40,183 bases of DNA from Paracoccaceae bacterium (GCA_002683685.1 NYTV01000119.1:1-40183), one strand, 5' to 3'. Numbered from the stretch's first letter, positions 1 to 8,424 are shown. Program-made: numbers and translations. The notes: generated from the letters alone by a model not told the origin.

Positions 1-335
<335 letters not shown>

Positions 336-723
336 GAAATACAGTTACCTGTATATCCTTGACGTTCGAACCTCTGCACATCGTCCCGCTGTTCAGGCGG
401 GACATCATTGCTGTTCATTGTGCTTCAGTTTCAAAAGAAACAAAAACCTAACAAACAGTGAAGCTGACCTTACATCATCGGACATCTCCAAAAAGAAGTA
501 GCCCTAGTAAGTCGATATGCAGGTGCTTGTTCATCGAATGAACCAAACCGCCCACATATCTCTTCAGATACTAAAATTTCAAATAACGTGACACAAAAAT
601 AAACATGTTACGCAAACATTTAATGCGCAAAATGATCAATCCGTATCGCTTGTCTTGCTCCGAACCGTAGTCTGTTTAACCCGTCGTTCGCACCATTGTC
701 GCTTAGCGCCGCCGGTAACGGAG
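336..723 (-). other. structured rrn leader
   Basis: This gene-free stretch upstream of 16S rRNA is AT-rich and contains four short perfect inverted repeats: 339-344/349-354, 383-389/397-403 (GTCCCGC/GCGGGAC, 7-nt loop), 428-432/437-441 and 529-534/538-543 (GTTCAT/ATGAAC). Such leaders carry processing stems and antitermination signals in rRNA operons, but I could not find a convincing boxA. The short ORFs here have no family resemblance and are taken as noise. The extent of the leader depends on which candidate promoter is used. Confidence 0.6.
568..596 (-). promoter_or_regulatory. possible secondary rrn promoter
   Basis: On the minus strand TTGTGT (591-596) and TAGTAT (568-573) are separated by 17 nt inside an AT-rich stretch. 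This would give a leader of about 225 nt before 16S rRNA. The -35 match is weak (3 of 6), so this is only a candidate. Confidence 0.25.
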
Positions 724-752
724 GGTTTAAGGTTCCCCGCTGAGAGTCGCAA
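724..752 (-). promoter_or_regulatory. candidate main rrn promoter
   Basis: On the minus strand TTGCGA (747-752) is followed after 17 nt by TAAACC (724-729). Directly upstream (about 753-795) is an A-rich run resembling an UP element. Rhodobacteraceae rrn promoters often have a TTGC-type -35 box behind such a tract. The -10 match is poor (3 of 6). Its position about 390 nt before 16S rRNA is reasonable for an rrn leader. Confidence 0.4.
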
Positions 753-987
753 GAGCTATTTTCATCTTTCTTTCATTTTTTTCATTTCCCACAATTTCGG
801 CAAATTTTGGAGGGACTGCGCAACATTTGAACCCAAAACGAAGAGCTACGGACACAATCAATCGCGCCGAACAGCTCAGCGCGATCTGTGCCTGCTGGAG
901 GCGCTTATTTGAAGCATCAATCCAAGAAACAGCCGCGAATCTATGCGCCTGCGTCGCGCCACTTTCGTCTCAAGCCAGCCCGTCCAG
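753..987. other. gene-free spacer between rrn and membrane protein gene
   Basis: I see no gene here. The left part (753-795) is the A/T-rich tract upstream of the rrn promoter candidate. At 861-867/879-885 there is a perfect 7-bp inverted repeat (ATCGCGC/GCGCGAT) with an 11-nt loop. It lies about 100 nt past the stop codon of the membrane protein gene and lacks a T-run, so it is not a textbook terminator. Confidence 0.4.
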
Positions 988-1416
988 CTAGGATGTTGTG
1001 GTCACGGCGATTCCCACCAGCACCAAAACCAAAGCACTGCGCGCCACCATAGGCAGGATCTTCATCAGCTTAGGGTTCAGGGCCTGGCCTTTTTTTGCCA
1101 TTGCCTGCGGATAGGTATTCATAAAGATCACCACCCCTAGCAAACCAGTCGCCCCTAGAAGTTTAATGTTGAAAGCCAGCCCGAGGTTCATGCCCCCATA
1201 GACACGATAGGCCAATCCAAACCCCGTCACCCACAGCAAGACAATTGCCACCAAGCCGATGCGCGCCAATTTCGCCATTGTTTTTTGCGTCGCGGCAGAG
1301 GGCAGTTCTTTCGCTATTTGATGCTCTTTCATCAAAAGATTATTGGCAACGCCCAAGCCACCGGCCAAGAATAGCCCTAGAAAGTGAAAGAATTTCAACG
1401 CTACAACAGATATCAT
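988..1416 (-). CDS. small four-helix membrane protein (DUF2269/CopD-like)
   Basis: This 142-residue protein is mostly hydrophobic, with four predicted membrane segments at about residues 3-22, 48-68, 80-100 and 122-140, and a short basic or polar loop after each pair. The overall pattern (an N-terminal LKFFHFLGLFLAGG helix, small size, four helices) resembles DUF2269/CopD-like integral membrane proteins, but I see no metal-binding or catalytic motif and would not assign a function. It lies downstream of rsmJ on the same strand behind a 61-nt AT-rich gap that could hold its own promoter. The ATG at 1416 has only a weak upstream AGG. Confidence 0.75.
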   Translation of the reverse strand: MISVVALKFFHFLGLFLAGGLGVANNLLMKEHQIAKELPSAATQKTMAKLARIGLVAIVLLWVTGFGLAYRVYGGMNLGLAFNIKLLGATGLLGVVIFMNTYPQAMAKKGQALNPKLMKILPMVARSALVLVLVGIAVTTTS

Positions 1417-1477
1417 ATGACCAACCTACTCACTAAATGATTATTTATTTATAAAAAGCCATATTCTTAAAGCCAGG

Positions 1478-2104
1478 TCAAACGGCAGTGCCTTCGCAGC
1501 CTGCATGACACATGAACACGTCATAGCGCGTGGATTTTCCCAAAATCTGATGCGAGTGCGGTTTGATCCCAGGCATTGGTGCAGCTTTGGCCGGCCATTT
1601 CAGGACCACCCGCTGGCGCGCATGGCGCAGAGCCACCTGCATCAGCGCCACTGCATCCTCATCAGTGCCGACAATCTCGCGCACCTGGCGCAGCTCGCGT
1701 TTAACCAAGGCGGAATTCTTACGCGGCGGATGCATGGGATCAATCAATATCGCCTCAGCGTTCAATTTTGGCAAAAGCGCTTTCGCATCCCCATGCAAGA
1801 GAGTCATGCGCGACAGAATCGTACCAAATATGCCCCCCTCCTGCCGCGCCCGCGTCATGCCGTCTCGCAGTAAACCATACATGACGTCAGAGCGCTCAAT
1901 CATCGTCACCTCTGCCCCAAGTGAGGCCAAGAGAAAGGAATCGCGACCAAGGCCCGCTGTGGCGTCAACAATTTTTGGCATTTTACCGGCGCGTAAACCC
2001 ATCGCCTTGGCCAAATCTTGGCCGCGCCCCCCACCAAAGCGCAACCGATGCGCTACAGCTCCAGTCACGAAGTCGACCCGTAAGGCGCCTTTTGCTGATG
2101 TCAC
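1478..2104 (-). CDS. rsmJ: 16S rRNA (guanine-N2)-methyltransferase RsmJ family
   Basis: RsmJ methylates G1516 of 16S rRNA using S-adenosylmethionine. Visible are the family N-terminal block (DFVTGAVAHR and FGGGRGQ, residues 11-29), the SAM-binding motif DATAGLGRD (47-55) and the catalytic-type motif DPMHP (122-126) followed by a RKNSALVKRE block. At 208 residues it lacks about 45-50 N-terminal residues of the E. coli protein (250 aa), starting just before the conserved core. The start is GTG at 2104, overlapping the TGA of the upstream ThDP enzyme gene by four bases (GTGA), so translation is probably coupled. An upstream start is ruled out only by this overlap, not by experiment. Confidence 0.85.
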   Translation of the reverse strand: MTSAKGALRVDFVTGAVAHRLRFGGGRGQDLAKAMGLRAGKMPKIVDATAGLGRDSFLLASLGAEVTMIERSDVMYGLLRDGMTRARQEGGIFGTILSRMTLLHGDAKALLPKLNAEAILIDPMHPPRKNSALVKRELRQVREIVGTDEDAVALMQVALRHARQRVVLKWPAKAAPMPGIKPHSHQILGKSTRYDVFMCHAGCEGTAV

Positions 2105-3687
2105 GATAAAATATTTGGCGACAGGTAAATCAATTTAGGACGATCCAATTCGAAAGCCGCTGTCACCGCCTCTTGCATCTGTGCCAATGTTTCCGGCGCA
2201 GATGCATCTGCCCCATAGGCCCTCACCAATTCCAGAAAATTTGGATTTTTCGCAATGACTGCATTGGGTGCAATTTGTGCGCTGCGCATACTGTCCTCAA
2301 TTTCCTTCAACTTACCATTGTCCCAGAGGATAATCGGGAGCGGTTGGCCAAGCTCAACGGCTGTGCCCAGCTCTTGCACAGAATACTGAAACCCATAATC
2401 CCCCGCAATCGCCAGCGTCGGTTTGCCGACCCGTGCCACTGCACCACCAATGGCGGCCGGCAGCGCATATCCCAGCGTACCAAAACCCGAGGGATGGTGC
2501 CAATGTTTCGCCCGGTTCATCGGCCAAATTTCATTGGCGACATAGGCAAATTGCGTCATATCTGAGTAAATCATCGCATCATCGGGCATAACCGCATGCA
2601 AAGCCTCAACGATCGCAATGATCCCCGGGCGCTCCGCTTCGATTTCACCCCGCCAAAGCTCGCGTTGATCCACTACCGATCCGGCCTGCCACTGCGAAAG
2701 GGACTCCGCCATCAAAGGTCTGAGGCTGGCCATCGCCTCTTCGGCCCGCGCGAGGATCGTCACCTCTGCGCGCTGCATATCCGCGAGACACTCAGGGTCA
2801 ATATCAATCCGATACAAAGGGCAGCGATGCCCTAGATGGGCACGCCATAAATCCACTTCCGCCAATTCAGTCCCAATTGCGACGACGCAATCTGCCTGTG
2901 CCACAATTTGCGCCGAACTGGGGCGTGCCAAAGCCGCCCCAAAGTTGAGAGGATAATCCCAAGGGACAATCCCGCGCCCTGCATAAGTCTCAAAACAGGC
3001 CGCCCCGCAAGCCTCAAGAACCGAAGCGAGATCGGCGCCGGCTTCCGCCGCCCCGCCGCCAATGACGAATAACGGCTTAGAAGCCTCAGACAGCGCATCG
3101 GCGAGTGGGCGTAGATCCGTAGAACACGCACCAACTGCTTCAGCAAGCCCCACCGGCCGGCGCGGCGCAGGCTCCGCCAGCCCTTCCAACTGAGCGATGG
3201 GCACTTGGATATGCTTGCTGCGGGGGCGGTGGGTTTGAAACTCAAGCATGGCGCGGTCAATCAAATCATAGGCCGCCTCGGCTGTATTGGCCTGGTAAGA
3301 CCAATCGCAAACGCTCCCAGCGGCAGCCTCTTGATCCAACATTTGATGCAACTGCCCGCGCTGGGCCGCGGTTTCATCCAAACAGCTCGACAACACCAAC
3401 ATCGACACGGAATCCGAAAAGGCTTGACCCATCGGTGTCATTATATTGCACAGCCCCGGTCCGGTAATGACATAAGCCACACCCGGCTTGCCACTGGCCC
3501 GCGCGTAGCCATCAGCCATAAAACCTGCGCCCTGCTCATGGCGTGCCAGGATGTGGCGAATACCGGCCTCTTCAATACCACGGTACATTTCTTGATTATG
3601 TACACCAGGAATTCCAAAAATAACATCCACGCCGCGATCTTTCAGCATATGTGAAATCTGTGCCCCCAGGGGTTTGTTGTCCGACAT
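2101..3687 (-). CDS. ThDP-dependent decarboxylase / acetolactate synthase-like enzyme (AruI-like)
   Basis: A 528-residue thiamine-diphosphate enzyme of the acetolactate synthase superfamily. The N-terminal pyrimidine-binding domain has the activating glutamate in HEQGAGFMADGYAR (residues 50-63, Glu51). The C-terminal ThDP domain has the GDY...N metal/diphosphate motif (Gly429 to Asn457). The FGIPGVHN and ITGPGL segments are closer to 5-guanidino-2-oxopentanoate decarboxylase (AruI, arginine transaminase pathway) than to IlvB, but substrate cannot be read with certainty. The ATG at 3687 has a good GGAGG Shine-Dalgarno and shares one base with the trkH stop (TGATG); an in-frame TTG just upstream is too close to the ribosome-binding site. 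It is followed by rsmJ with a 4-nt overlap. Confidence 0.85.
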   Translation of the reverse strand: MSDNKPLGAQISHMLKDRGVDVIFGIPGVHNQEMYRGIEEAGIRHILARHEQGAGFMADGYARASGKPGVAYVITGPGLCNIMTPMGQAFSDSVSMLVLSSCLDETAAQRGQLHQMLDQEAAAGSVCDWSYQANTAEAAYDLIDRAMLEFQTHRPRSKHIQVPIAQLEGLAEPAPRRPVGLAEAVGACSTDLRPLADALSEASKPLFVIGGGAAEAGADLASVLEACGAACFETYAGRGIVPWDYPLNFGAALARPSSAQIVAQADCVVAIGTELAEVDLWRAHLGHRCPLYRIDIDPECLADMQRAEVTILARAEEAMASLRPLMAESLSQWQAGSVVDQRELWRGEIEAERPGIIAIVEALHAVMPDDAMIYSDMTQFAYVANEIWPMNRAKHWHHPSGFGTLGYALPAAIGGAVARVGKPTLAIAGDYGFQYSVQELGTAVELGQPLPIILWDNGKLKEIEDSMRSAQIAPNAVIAKNPNFLELVRAYGADASAPETLAQMQEAVTAAFELDRPKLIYLSPNILS

Positions 3688-5135
3688 CAATTCCTCCAGA
3701 ACCTAAGTGTGAATAATGTATAGACCGCCAGAAGCTCCAACCGTCCAAGCAACATTGTGAAGGCCAAAATCCATTTTGCGCCATCGCTTAATGTGCTGTA
3801 ATTGCCCGAGGGACCAATCACCTCTCCTAAGCCCGGCCCAATATTGGCCAGAGCCGCCGCCGCACCAGAGAAGGCTGTTAACAAATCAAGCCCAGTGAGC
3901 GCCAAGGCCATCGCCGAGACCCCAAGCGAAACGAAGAATATCACCAAGAAAGAAATCACCGAATTGATGACTTCCATACCCACAATTCGGCCCTGATACC
4001 GCAGATTAAAGATGCCGTTAGGACTGTGGATTTTACGCAGCTGCATATGAATGGCTGAGACCAATAGTTGATAGCGAAACACTTTCACCGAGCACGAGGT
4101 TGACCCCGCGCAGCCCCCGACTAGCCCCGCATAGAAAAACACCACGACGGCCACCGGGCCCCAGCTGCTGTAATCAGCACTGGCGTATCCCGTCCCTGTT
4201 ATGATCGACACCACATTAAAGAGCGCTTTTCGAAAGCCCAATTCACCAGCCAATTGGTGACCCGTCCACAGCACAAGGGTTAAAAACCCGACGGTCACCA
4301 TTAGCACGATGAAAAATACACGCACTTGAGAGTCCTGAAATAACGAGCCAGGCGCGCCATTAATCAGCTGCACATATCGCACAAAGGGCAATGCTGCCAA
4401 ACACATGAACACCACCGCTGCATATTCGGTTGAAGCGCCAAATTTCACAAAAGAGCTATCGTAGGTCGAAAAGCCCCCCGTCGCGATGGTGGTCATTGCA
4501 TGCAGCACAGCATCAAAACTGCGCATACCCGTTGCAATATAGATCACCGCACAGGCCCCAGTGAGCCCAACATAGAGCCAAGCAACTTGCGCAGCGATTT
4601 CCGTTGCGCGCGGCAAAATTTTGCCGAATGTATCAAAACCCTCGGATTTAAAGATTTGCATCCCGCCTACGCGCAACTCCGGCAAAAACACCATCGCCAC
4701 AATAATAATCCCAATTCCGCCCAACCATTGCAGGATCGAGCGCCACAGCAAAAGGCCATCGGGCAGGTAATCCAAACCGGAAATCACCGTCGCCCCGGTG
4801 GTGGTCAGCCCGGACATGGCCTCAAAAAATGCATCGGTGAAACTCGAGTCCGTTGCCCCCAACGCGAAGGGCAAGGCGCCAAAAAATGGCAGGGCCAGCC
4901 AGACCCCTGAGGTCAGCAAGAACGTTTGTTGTAGGGTGAGACCCCGCGCCGCGTCTCGTCGCGTCGCCAAATAGATCATACTGCCAGTCAAACAGGTGAT
5001 CAAAGCAGATTCCAAAAAAACGCCCGCATGCCCATTGCTCCGAGACAGATCCAAAGCCATGGGAAATAACATGGTGAGCCCTAAGCAACTCACCAGCAAA
5101 CCGATCACATTGAAGACTGGACGCACATCGAACAT
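3687..5135 (-). CDS. trkH: Trk/Ktr-type potassium uptake protein, TrkH family
   Basis: A 482-residue inner-membrane potassium transporter subunit of the TrkH/TrkG/KtrB superfamily. All four pore-loop repeats with their selectivity-filter glycines are visible: MSGLTTTGATV, MTTIATGGFS, VSIITGTGYAS and LANIGPGLG, each between hydrophobic helices. The protein normally works with a cytoplasmic NAD-binding TrkA partner, which is not encoded in this window. The gene lies 40 nt downstream of folE2 and overlaps the next gene by one base (TGATG), so it is part of a minus-strand transcript with the ThDP enzyme and rsmJ. Length is typical. Confidence 0.95.
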   Translation of the reverse strand: MFDVRPVFNVIGLLVSCLGLTMLFPMALDLSRSNGHAGVFLESALITCLTGSMIYLATRRDAARGLTLQQTFLLTSGVWLALPFFGALPFALGATDSSFTDAFFEAMSGLTTTGATVISGLDYLPDGLLLWRSILQWLGGIGIIIVAMVFLPELRVGGMQIFKSEGFDTFGKILPRATEIAAQVAWLYVGLTGACAVIYIATGMRSFDAVLHAMTTIATGGFSTYDSSFVKFGASTEYAAVVFMCLAALPFVRYVQLINGAPGSLFQDSQVRVFFIVLMVTVGFLTLVLWTGHQLAGELGFRKALFNVVSIITGTGYASADYSSWGPVAVVVFFYAGLVGGCAGSTSCSVKVFRYQLLVSAIHMQLRKIHSPNGIFNLRYQGRIVGMEVINSVISFLVIFFVSLGVSAMALALTGLDLLTAFSGAAAALANIGPGLGEVIGPSGNYSTLSDGAKWILAFTMLLGRLELLAVYTLFTLRFWRN

Positions 5136-5175
5136 GTGTTAAGCGATGGCAACGAATGCCCCGCAAGTCAAGCAA

Positions 5176-6177
5176 TCAGCCGACGTGAAATAGGCTTGCG
5201 AAAGTACTGGGATCCATGCTGGTTTGCGCAAAAGTTGGACCCTCTGTCAGAACAGAAATGGCGTCATGGCTGTGCAGGCTTTCTTGATGGCTTGCGATCA
5301 CACGGAAATCTCCAATGCGCGGGTCACCCTGCAATTGCCAACAAAACAGTCGAGCGGCATCTTCAACAAAAATTGGATTAGCCGCATTTAGCTCCGCAAA
5401 GGCTTGCTCATCCTCGCGTTTGACCATGACCTGTGTTTCCGTTGCCACGGCTTTGCGGCACAGTTCAACCAAATCTTCAAACCAAAGGCGCGGTTGCCCC
5501 TCTACCAAGACAATCGAGATCCGTGCCACGGACCGCTGCGAATGTGGTGTGGCCAACTGCCCGCGCTGATGACGCGCATGTTCTGACAATTCCAATGAGC
5601 ACGGGCAAGTGGACGAATAGACATAGTCCAAATGTATAATCCTGTGACGCTGCTCCGCGCGCTCCCCAACTTCCAAAGCAATGTTGTAATATTGAAAGCC
5701 GCTCAACCCGCTGCGCAGGCTTTGCACCTGCATCGGAAAAGACAGGCGCATTTGCAGCCGTGCATCAAAACTCTCCAAATCGGTTTTGTAGTTGTCCAGC
5801 GTGCGCGCCATCACGTCAAAGCTGAATGTCTCCTCCGCATGGCGATAAAACGTGCGCATGATGCGCGACATATTAATGCCCTTTTTCTCAGCGTCCAAAG
5901 AGACCGAGCCCGTGACTGAAGTTTCCAGGACCAGAGGCTCTGAATCCCGCGTTTGAAACCGGATTGGTAGCCGAAAATTGGAAATGCCGACGTGTTGAAT
6001 AAATTTTTGCGCACCACGGATCAATGAGGTAGGGCCGTTTTGTAGATCAGGCAGGCTGCGGATATAGTCAGCATCCACCACAAAATCATGCGCGTAGTCA
6101 CGGCTCAGGTGTTGCGGCTCATCAGAGGCTTCCGCATTCGATGTTGCGTCCTCCATGGATGGAAGGTGAATATTCAC
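5176..6177 (-). CDS. folE2: GTP cyclohydrolase FolE2 (type IB)
   Basis: FolE2 converts GTP to 7,8-dihydroneopterin triphosphate, the first step of folate (and queuosine) synthesis. It replaces the zinc-dependent FolE. Diagnostic blocks are GINMSRIMR, the metal-ligand cysteine motif SSTCPCS and the C-terminal HSHDA. I chose the GTG at 6177 (333 aa) because it is preceded by AAGGGG and gives a normal-looking N-terminus (VNIHLPS). In-frame alternatives are ATG at 6231 and TTG at 6246, without a clear ribosome-binding site. The gene is between metZ and trkH on the same strand. A perfect inverted repeat (6207-6230) lies immediately upstream of the chosen start. Confidence 0.93.
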   Translation of the reverse strand: MNIHLPSMEDATSNAEASDEPQHLSRDYAHDFVVDADYIRSLPDLQNGPTSLIRGAQKFIQHVGISNFRLPIRFQTRDSEPLVLETSVTGSVSLDAEKKGINMSRIMRTFYRHAEETFSFDVMARTLDNYKTDLESFDARLQMRLSFPMQVQSLRSGLSGFQYYNIALEVGERAEQRHRIIHLDYVYSSTCPCSLELSEHARHQRGQLATPHSQRSVARISIVLVEGQPRLWFEDLVELCRKAVATETQVMVKREDEQAFAELNAANPIFVEDAARLFCWQLQGDPRIGDFRVIASHQESLHSHDAISVLTEGPTFAQTSMDPSTFASLFHVG

Positions 6178-6206
6178 GGCAATTTCCCCTTTCAAAGGTG
6201 CGGGCC

Positions 6207-6230
6207 TGATCCCCGTTACAGTGGGGATCA
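6207..6230 (-). repeat. 8-bp inverted repeat in the folE2 leader
   Basis: TGATCCCC (6207-6214) and GGGGATCA (6223-6230) are perfect inverted copies separated by 8 nt. The hairpin lies 30-50 nt before the preferred folE2 GTG start and after the metZ stop. There is no T-run on the minus strand, so it is not an intrinsic terminator. It could be a protein-binding palindrome or a leader hairpin. It does not look like the AT-rich Zur box often found in front of folE2. Confidence 0.45.
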
Positions 6231-6300
6231 TCGGACGGGATTTCAACTTCTTTCGAATAAAGTTAGTTTGCGTAGAAGAATTTCAAGCGCCTTTAACCGA

Positions 6301-7485
6301 TTATACCGCTGTACCCGCCGCATCCAGCGCCGCCATTAGATCAGCCTCAAGATCTCGAGCACTCTCAAGCCCCACCGAAAACCGCAACAATCCCGGCGTG
6401 ATGCCCAGCAGGTCTTTTTGCGCCTGCGGCAAGCGCTGATGCGTTGTGGTCGCAGGATGGGTGATAATCGACTTGGAATCCCCTAGGTTGTTGGAAATAA
6501 TAATGATCTCCAAAGCATTCATAAACCGAAATGCGCGGTCTTTGCTGCCAACATCCAAGGCCAGTACGGTCCCACCTGCGCCCATTTGCATCTGGCTCAG
6601 AACAAATTGAGGGTGCGTTTTCAAGCCAGGGTAGATCACACGGGCGAGATCTTTCCGGTGCAGCAACGCCTCTGCCAATGCCTGAGCAGTCTCAACCTGC
6701 GCACGCACGCGCAGCTCCAAAGTTTCTAAACTTTTTACCATCATCCAAGCGTTGAAGGGGCTCATCGCACCGCCGGTATGTTTCATAAACGGCTCAATGA
6801 TACCCCGGATGACGTCTTTTGTGCCGAGAATCACCCCGCCCAAGCCACGCCCCTGCCCGTCTATATGTTTGGTCGCCGAATAGATCACCACATCAACGCC
6901 CAACTCGATTGCCTTTGAATACACAGGGGTTGAAAAAACATTGTCCACCACAACGTGAGCACCCACCGCATGGGCCAGCGCGCAGACCTGCGCGATATCA
7001 ATCACCTCGAGAGTCGGGTTGGAAATACTCTCGAAAAATACCAGCCTTGTTTGCGGTGTAATCGCCTCAGCCCAGGCTTGCATATCTAAACCATCCACTA
7101 AGGTCACCTGCACGCCAAAGCGTGCCAAAACATCCTCTAAAACGTAAAGACATGAGCCAAACAGCGCCCGCGCCGCCACCACATGATCACCAGCTTTGGT
7201 CATCGCAGCCAAAGCCCCATGCACCGCCGCCATACCACTGGCCGTGGCAAACCCATCTTCGGCGCCCTCTAAAGCAGCGATCCGCTCCTCAAACATCCGC
7301 ACAGTGGGATTGCCGTATCTGGCATAAATAAACTCATCTGGCCCGGCCTGCTCAAACCGCGCCTCAGCCGCCTCAGCAGAGCCATAGGCAAAGCCCTGTG
7401 TCATATAAATAGCTTCAGACATTTCAGAAAACTGCGAGCGCCGAGTGCCGGCATGTACCGCCAGTGTACGTTTGTCGCGTGTCAT
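6301..7485 (-). CDS. metZ: O-succinylhomoserine sulfhydrylase
   Basis: MetZ makes homocysteine directly from O-succinylhomoserine and sulfide, a PLP-dependent step of methionine synthesis. The 394-residue protein has the Cys/Met-metabolism fold: YARYGNPT (54-61), the cofactor aspartate in VVVDN (Asp181) and the PLP lysine in SATKHIDGQGRG (Lys206). The motif following the lysine (HIDGQGRGLGG) is typical of MetZ rather than MetB or MetC. The ATG at 7485 has a strong AAGGAGG seven bases upstream; the open frame extends further upstream only through the riboswitch region. Expression is controlled by a SAM-II riboswitch and terminator in the 5' leader, which agrees with the function. Confidence 0.95.
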   Translation of the reverse strand: MTRDKRTLAVHAGTRRSQFSEMSEAIYMTQGFAYGSAEAAEARFEQAGPDEFIYARYGNPTVRMFEERIAALEGAEDGFATASGMAAVHGALAAMTKAGDHVVAARALFGSCLYVLEDVLARFGVQVTLVDGLDMQAWAEAITPQTRLVFFESISNPTLEVIDIAQVCALAHAVGAHVVVDNVFSTPVYSKAIELGVDVVIYSATKHIDGQGRGLGGVILGTKDVIRGIIEPFMKHTGGAMSPFNAWMMVKSLETLELRVRAQVETAQALAEALLHRKDLARVIYPGLKTHPQFVLSQMQMGAGGTVLALDVGSKDRAFRFMNALEIIIISNNLGDSKSIITHPATTTHQRLPQAQKDLLGITPGLLRFSVGLESARDLEADLMAALDAAGTAV

Positions 7486-7505
7486 TTGATCCTCCTTAAA
7501 GGCAC

Positions 7506-7531
7506 AAAAAAACCCACCGGTGAAAGGCGGG
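7506..7531 (-). terminator. intrinsic terminator in the metZ leader
   Basis: On the minus strand a 6-bp stem CCCGCC/GGTGGG (7526-7531 with 7513-7518, one G-U pair) with a 7-nt loop is followed directly by seven T residues (7506-7512). It sits between the SAM-II aptamer and the metZ ribosome-binding site. This is the expected place for a regulated terminator that forms when S-adenosylmethionine is bound. Confidence 0.8.
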
Positions 7532-7550
7532 GTCTCTGTAACAGCCCAAA

Positions 7551-7604
7551 CCCTTTTAGCAGCTTGTTTAACGTGGCCCGCAATCCGGTAACAAATCGCC
7601 ACAC
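7551..7604 (-). ncRNA. SAM-II riboswitch aptamer
   Basis: The minus-strand RNA has the hallmarks of the SAM-II (metA) pseudoknot. P1 is formed by GTGGC (7598-7602) and GCCAC (7573-7577). The loop carries the conserved GATTTG and ACCGGATTGC segments. The 3' side has CACGTTAAACAA and then GCTAAAAGGG (7551-7560). TTGTT in the P1 loop can pair with AACAA to form the pseudoknot. It is followed by a terminator and metZ, so high S-adenosylmethionine should switch off methionine synthesis. The class is known from alphaproteobacteria. Confidence 0.9.
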
Positions 7605-7608
7605 GCCA

Positions 7609-7637
7609 GGGATAATGACCCGGCCCAAGACGGTCAA
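7609..7637 (-). promoter_or_regulatory. metZ promoter
   Basis: TTGACC (7632-7637) and TATCCC (7609-7614) on the minus strand are 17 nt apart. The predicted transcript would start at about 7602, exactly at the first base pairs of the SAM-II aptamer, which supports the call. The -35 box matches 5 of 6 and the -10 box 3 of 6. Confidence 0.6.
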
Positions 7638-7717
7638 CACTCAAAATCGTCTAATTGCCTCTTGCGCTCAAAGCGATAGCCCAAATACTGGCCCTAGGCA
7701 GCAATAGGACAGACGCT

Positions 7718-8380
7718 ATGATCGATTTTTACTATTGGCCCACACCGACCGGATGGAAAATCGCAATTGCGCTTGAGGAGATGGACATTCCCTATACCAC
7801 GCATTTGGTGAATATCGGCAAAGGCGATCAATTCAAACCCGGTTTTTTGAAAATATCGCCCAACAACCGCATGCCCGCGATCGTCGATCACAACGGCCCT
7901 GACGGCGCGCCGCTCGCCCTCTTTGAAAGCGGTGCAATCTTGCAGTATCTCGCGCGCCAGACCGGAAAATTCTATGGTGCGACCTACCGCGATCAGCTGG
8001 TGGCCGATCAATGGCTGATGTGGCAAATGAGCGGGCTCGGTCCTATGGCCGGGCAAAATCATCACTTCAAAAAATACGCCCCGCTTATGGGTGAGAATTT
8101 AACCTACGCTCAAGACAGATACACCCAAGAAACCACGCGCCTGTACAGGGTTCTCAACACACAGCTGGCACAGAGTGACTATGTAGCGGGTGATTTTTTC
8201 TCAATCGCCGACATGGCAATCTGGCCTTAGGCTTCCTTGTGGGAGGGCCAAAAACAGACACTCGAGGATAAACCGCATATGGCCCGCTGGCTGCAAGCCT
8301 GCGCCGCGCGCCGCGGCGTAACTGCGGACCATGGGTTACCTTTAGATCTGCGTGAAACTTCACAAATTATTGATAAATAG
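7718..8380 (+). pseudogene. glutathione S-transferase (YghU-like) interrupted by an in-frame TAG
   Basis: Codons 1-170 encode a thioredoxin-fold N-terminal domain and most of the helical domain of a nu-class/YghU-like glutathione transferase: WPTPTGWKIAIALEE, NIGKGDQFKP, ISPNNRMPAI, FESGAILQYLA, WQMSGLGPMAGQNHHF and the C-terminal SIADMAIWP. Codon 171 (8228-8230) is TAG. The same frame then continues for 49 sense codons that look like the normal end of the family (LEDKPHMARWL, ACAARRG) and stops at 8378-8380. Relatives have tryptophan at codon 171, so TGG probably became TAG. The start ATG at 7718 has AGGA upstream. A product ending at 170 residues would lack the last helices. A consensus error is possible. 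Confidence 0.85.
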
Positions 8381-8424
8381 TACTTTAATTACCTATTCAA
8401 AGCGACATAGCCACCGTGGCCCAG

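Noticed and set aside
360-380. GGTTCGAAC on the minus strand resembles a tRNA T-loop
   Set aside because: The flanking bases cannot form the five-base T-stem and no acceptor or anticodon arms are nearby.
861-885. Inverted repeat as terminator of the membrane protein gene
   Set aside because: About 100 nt past the stop codon and no T-run follows the stem; kept only as a note in the spacer entry.
655-1140. Two short plus-strand open frames in and next to the rrn upstream region
   Set aside because: One lies in the rrn promoter region and the other is antisense to the membrane protein gene; neither has a ribosome-binding site or family match.
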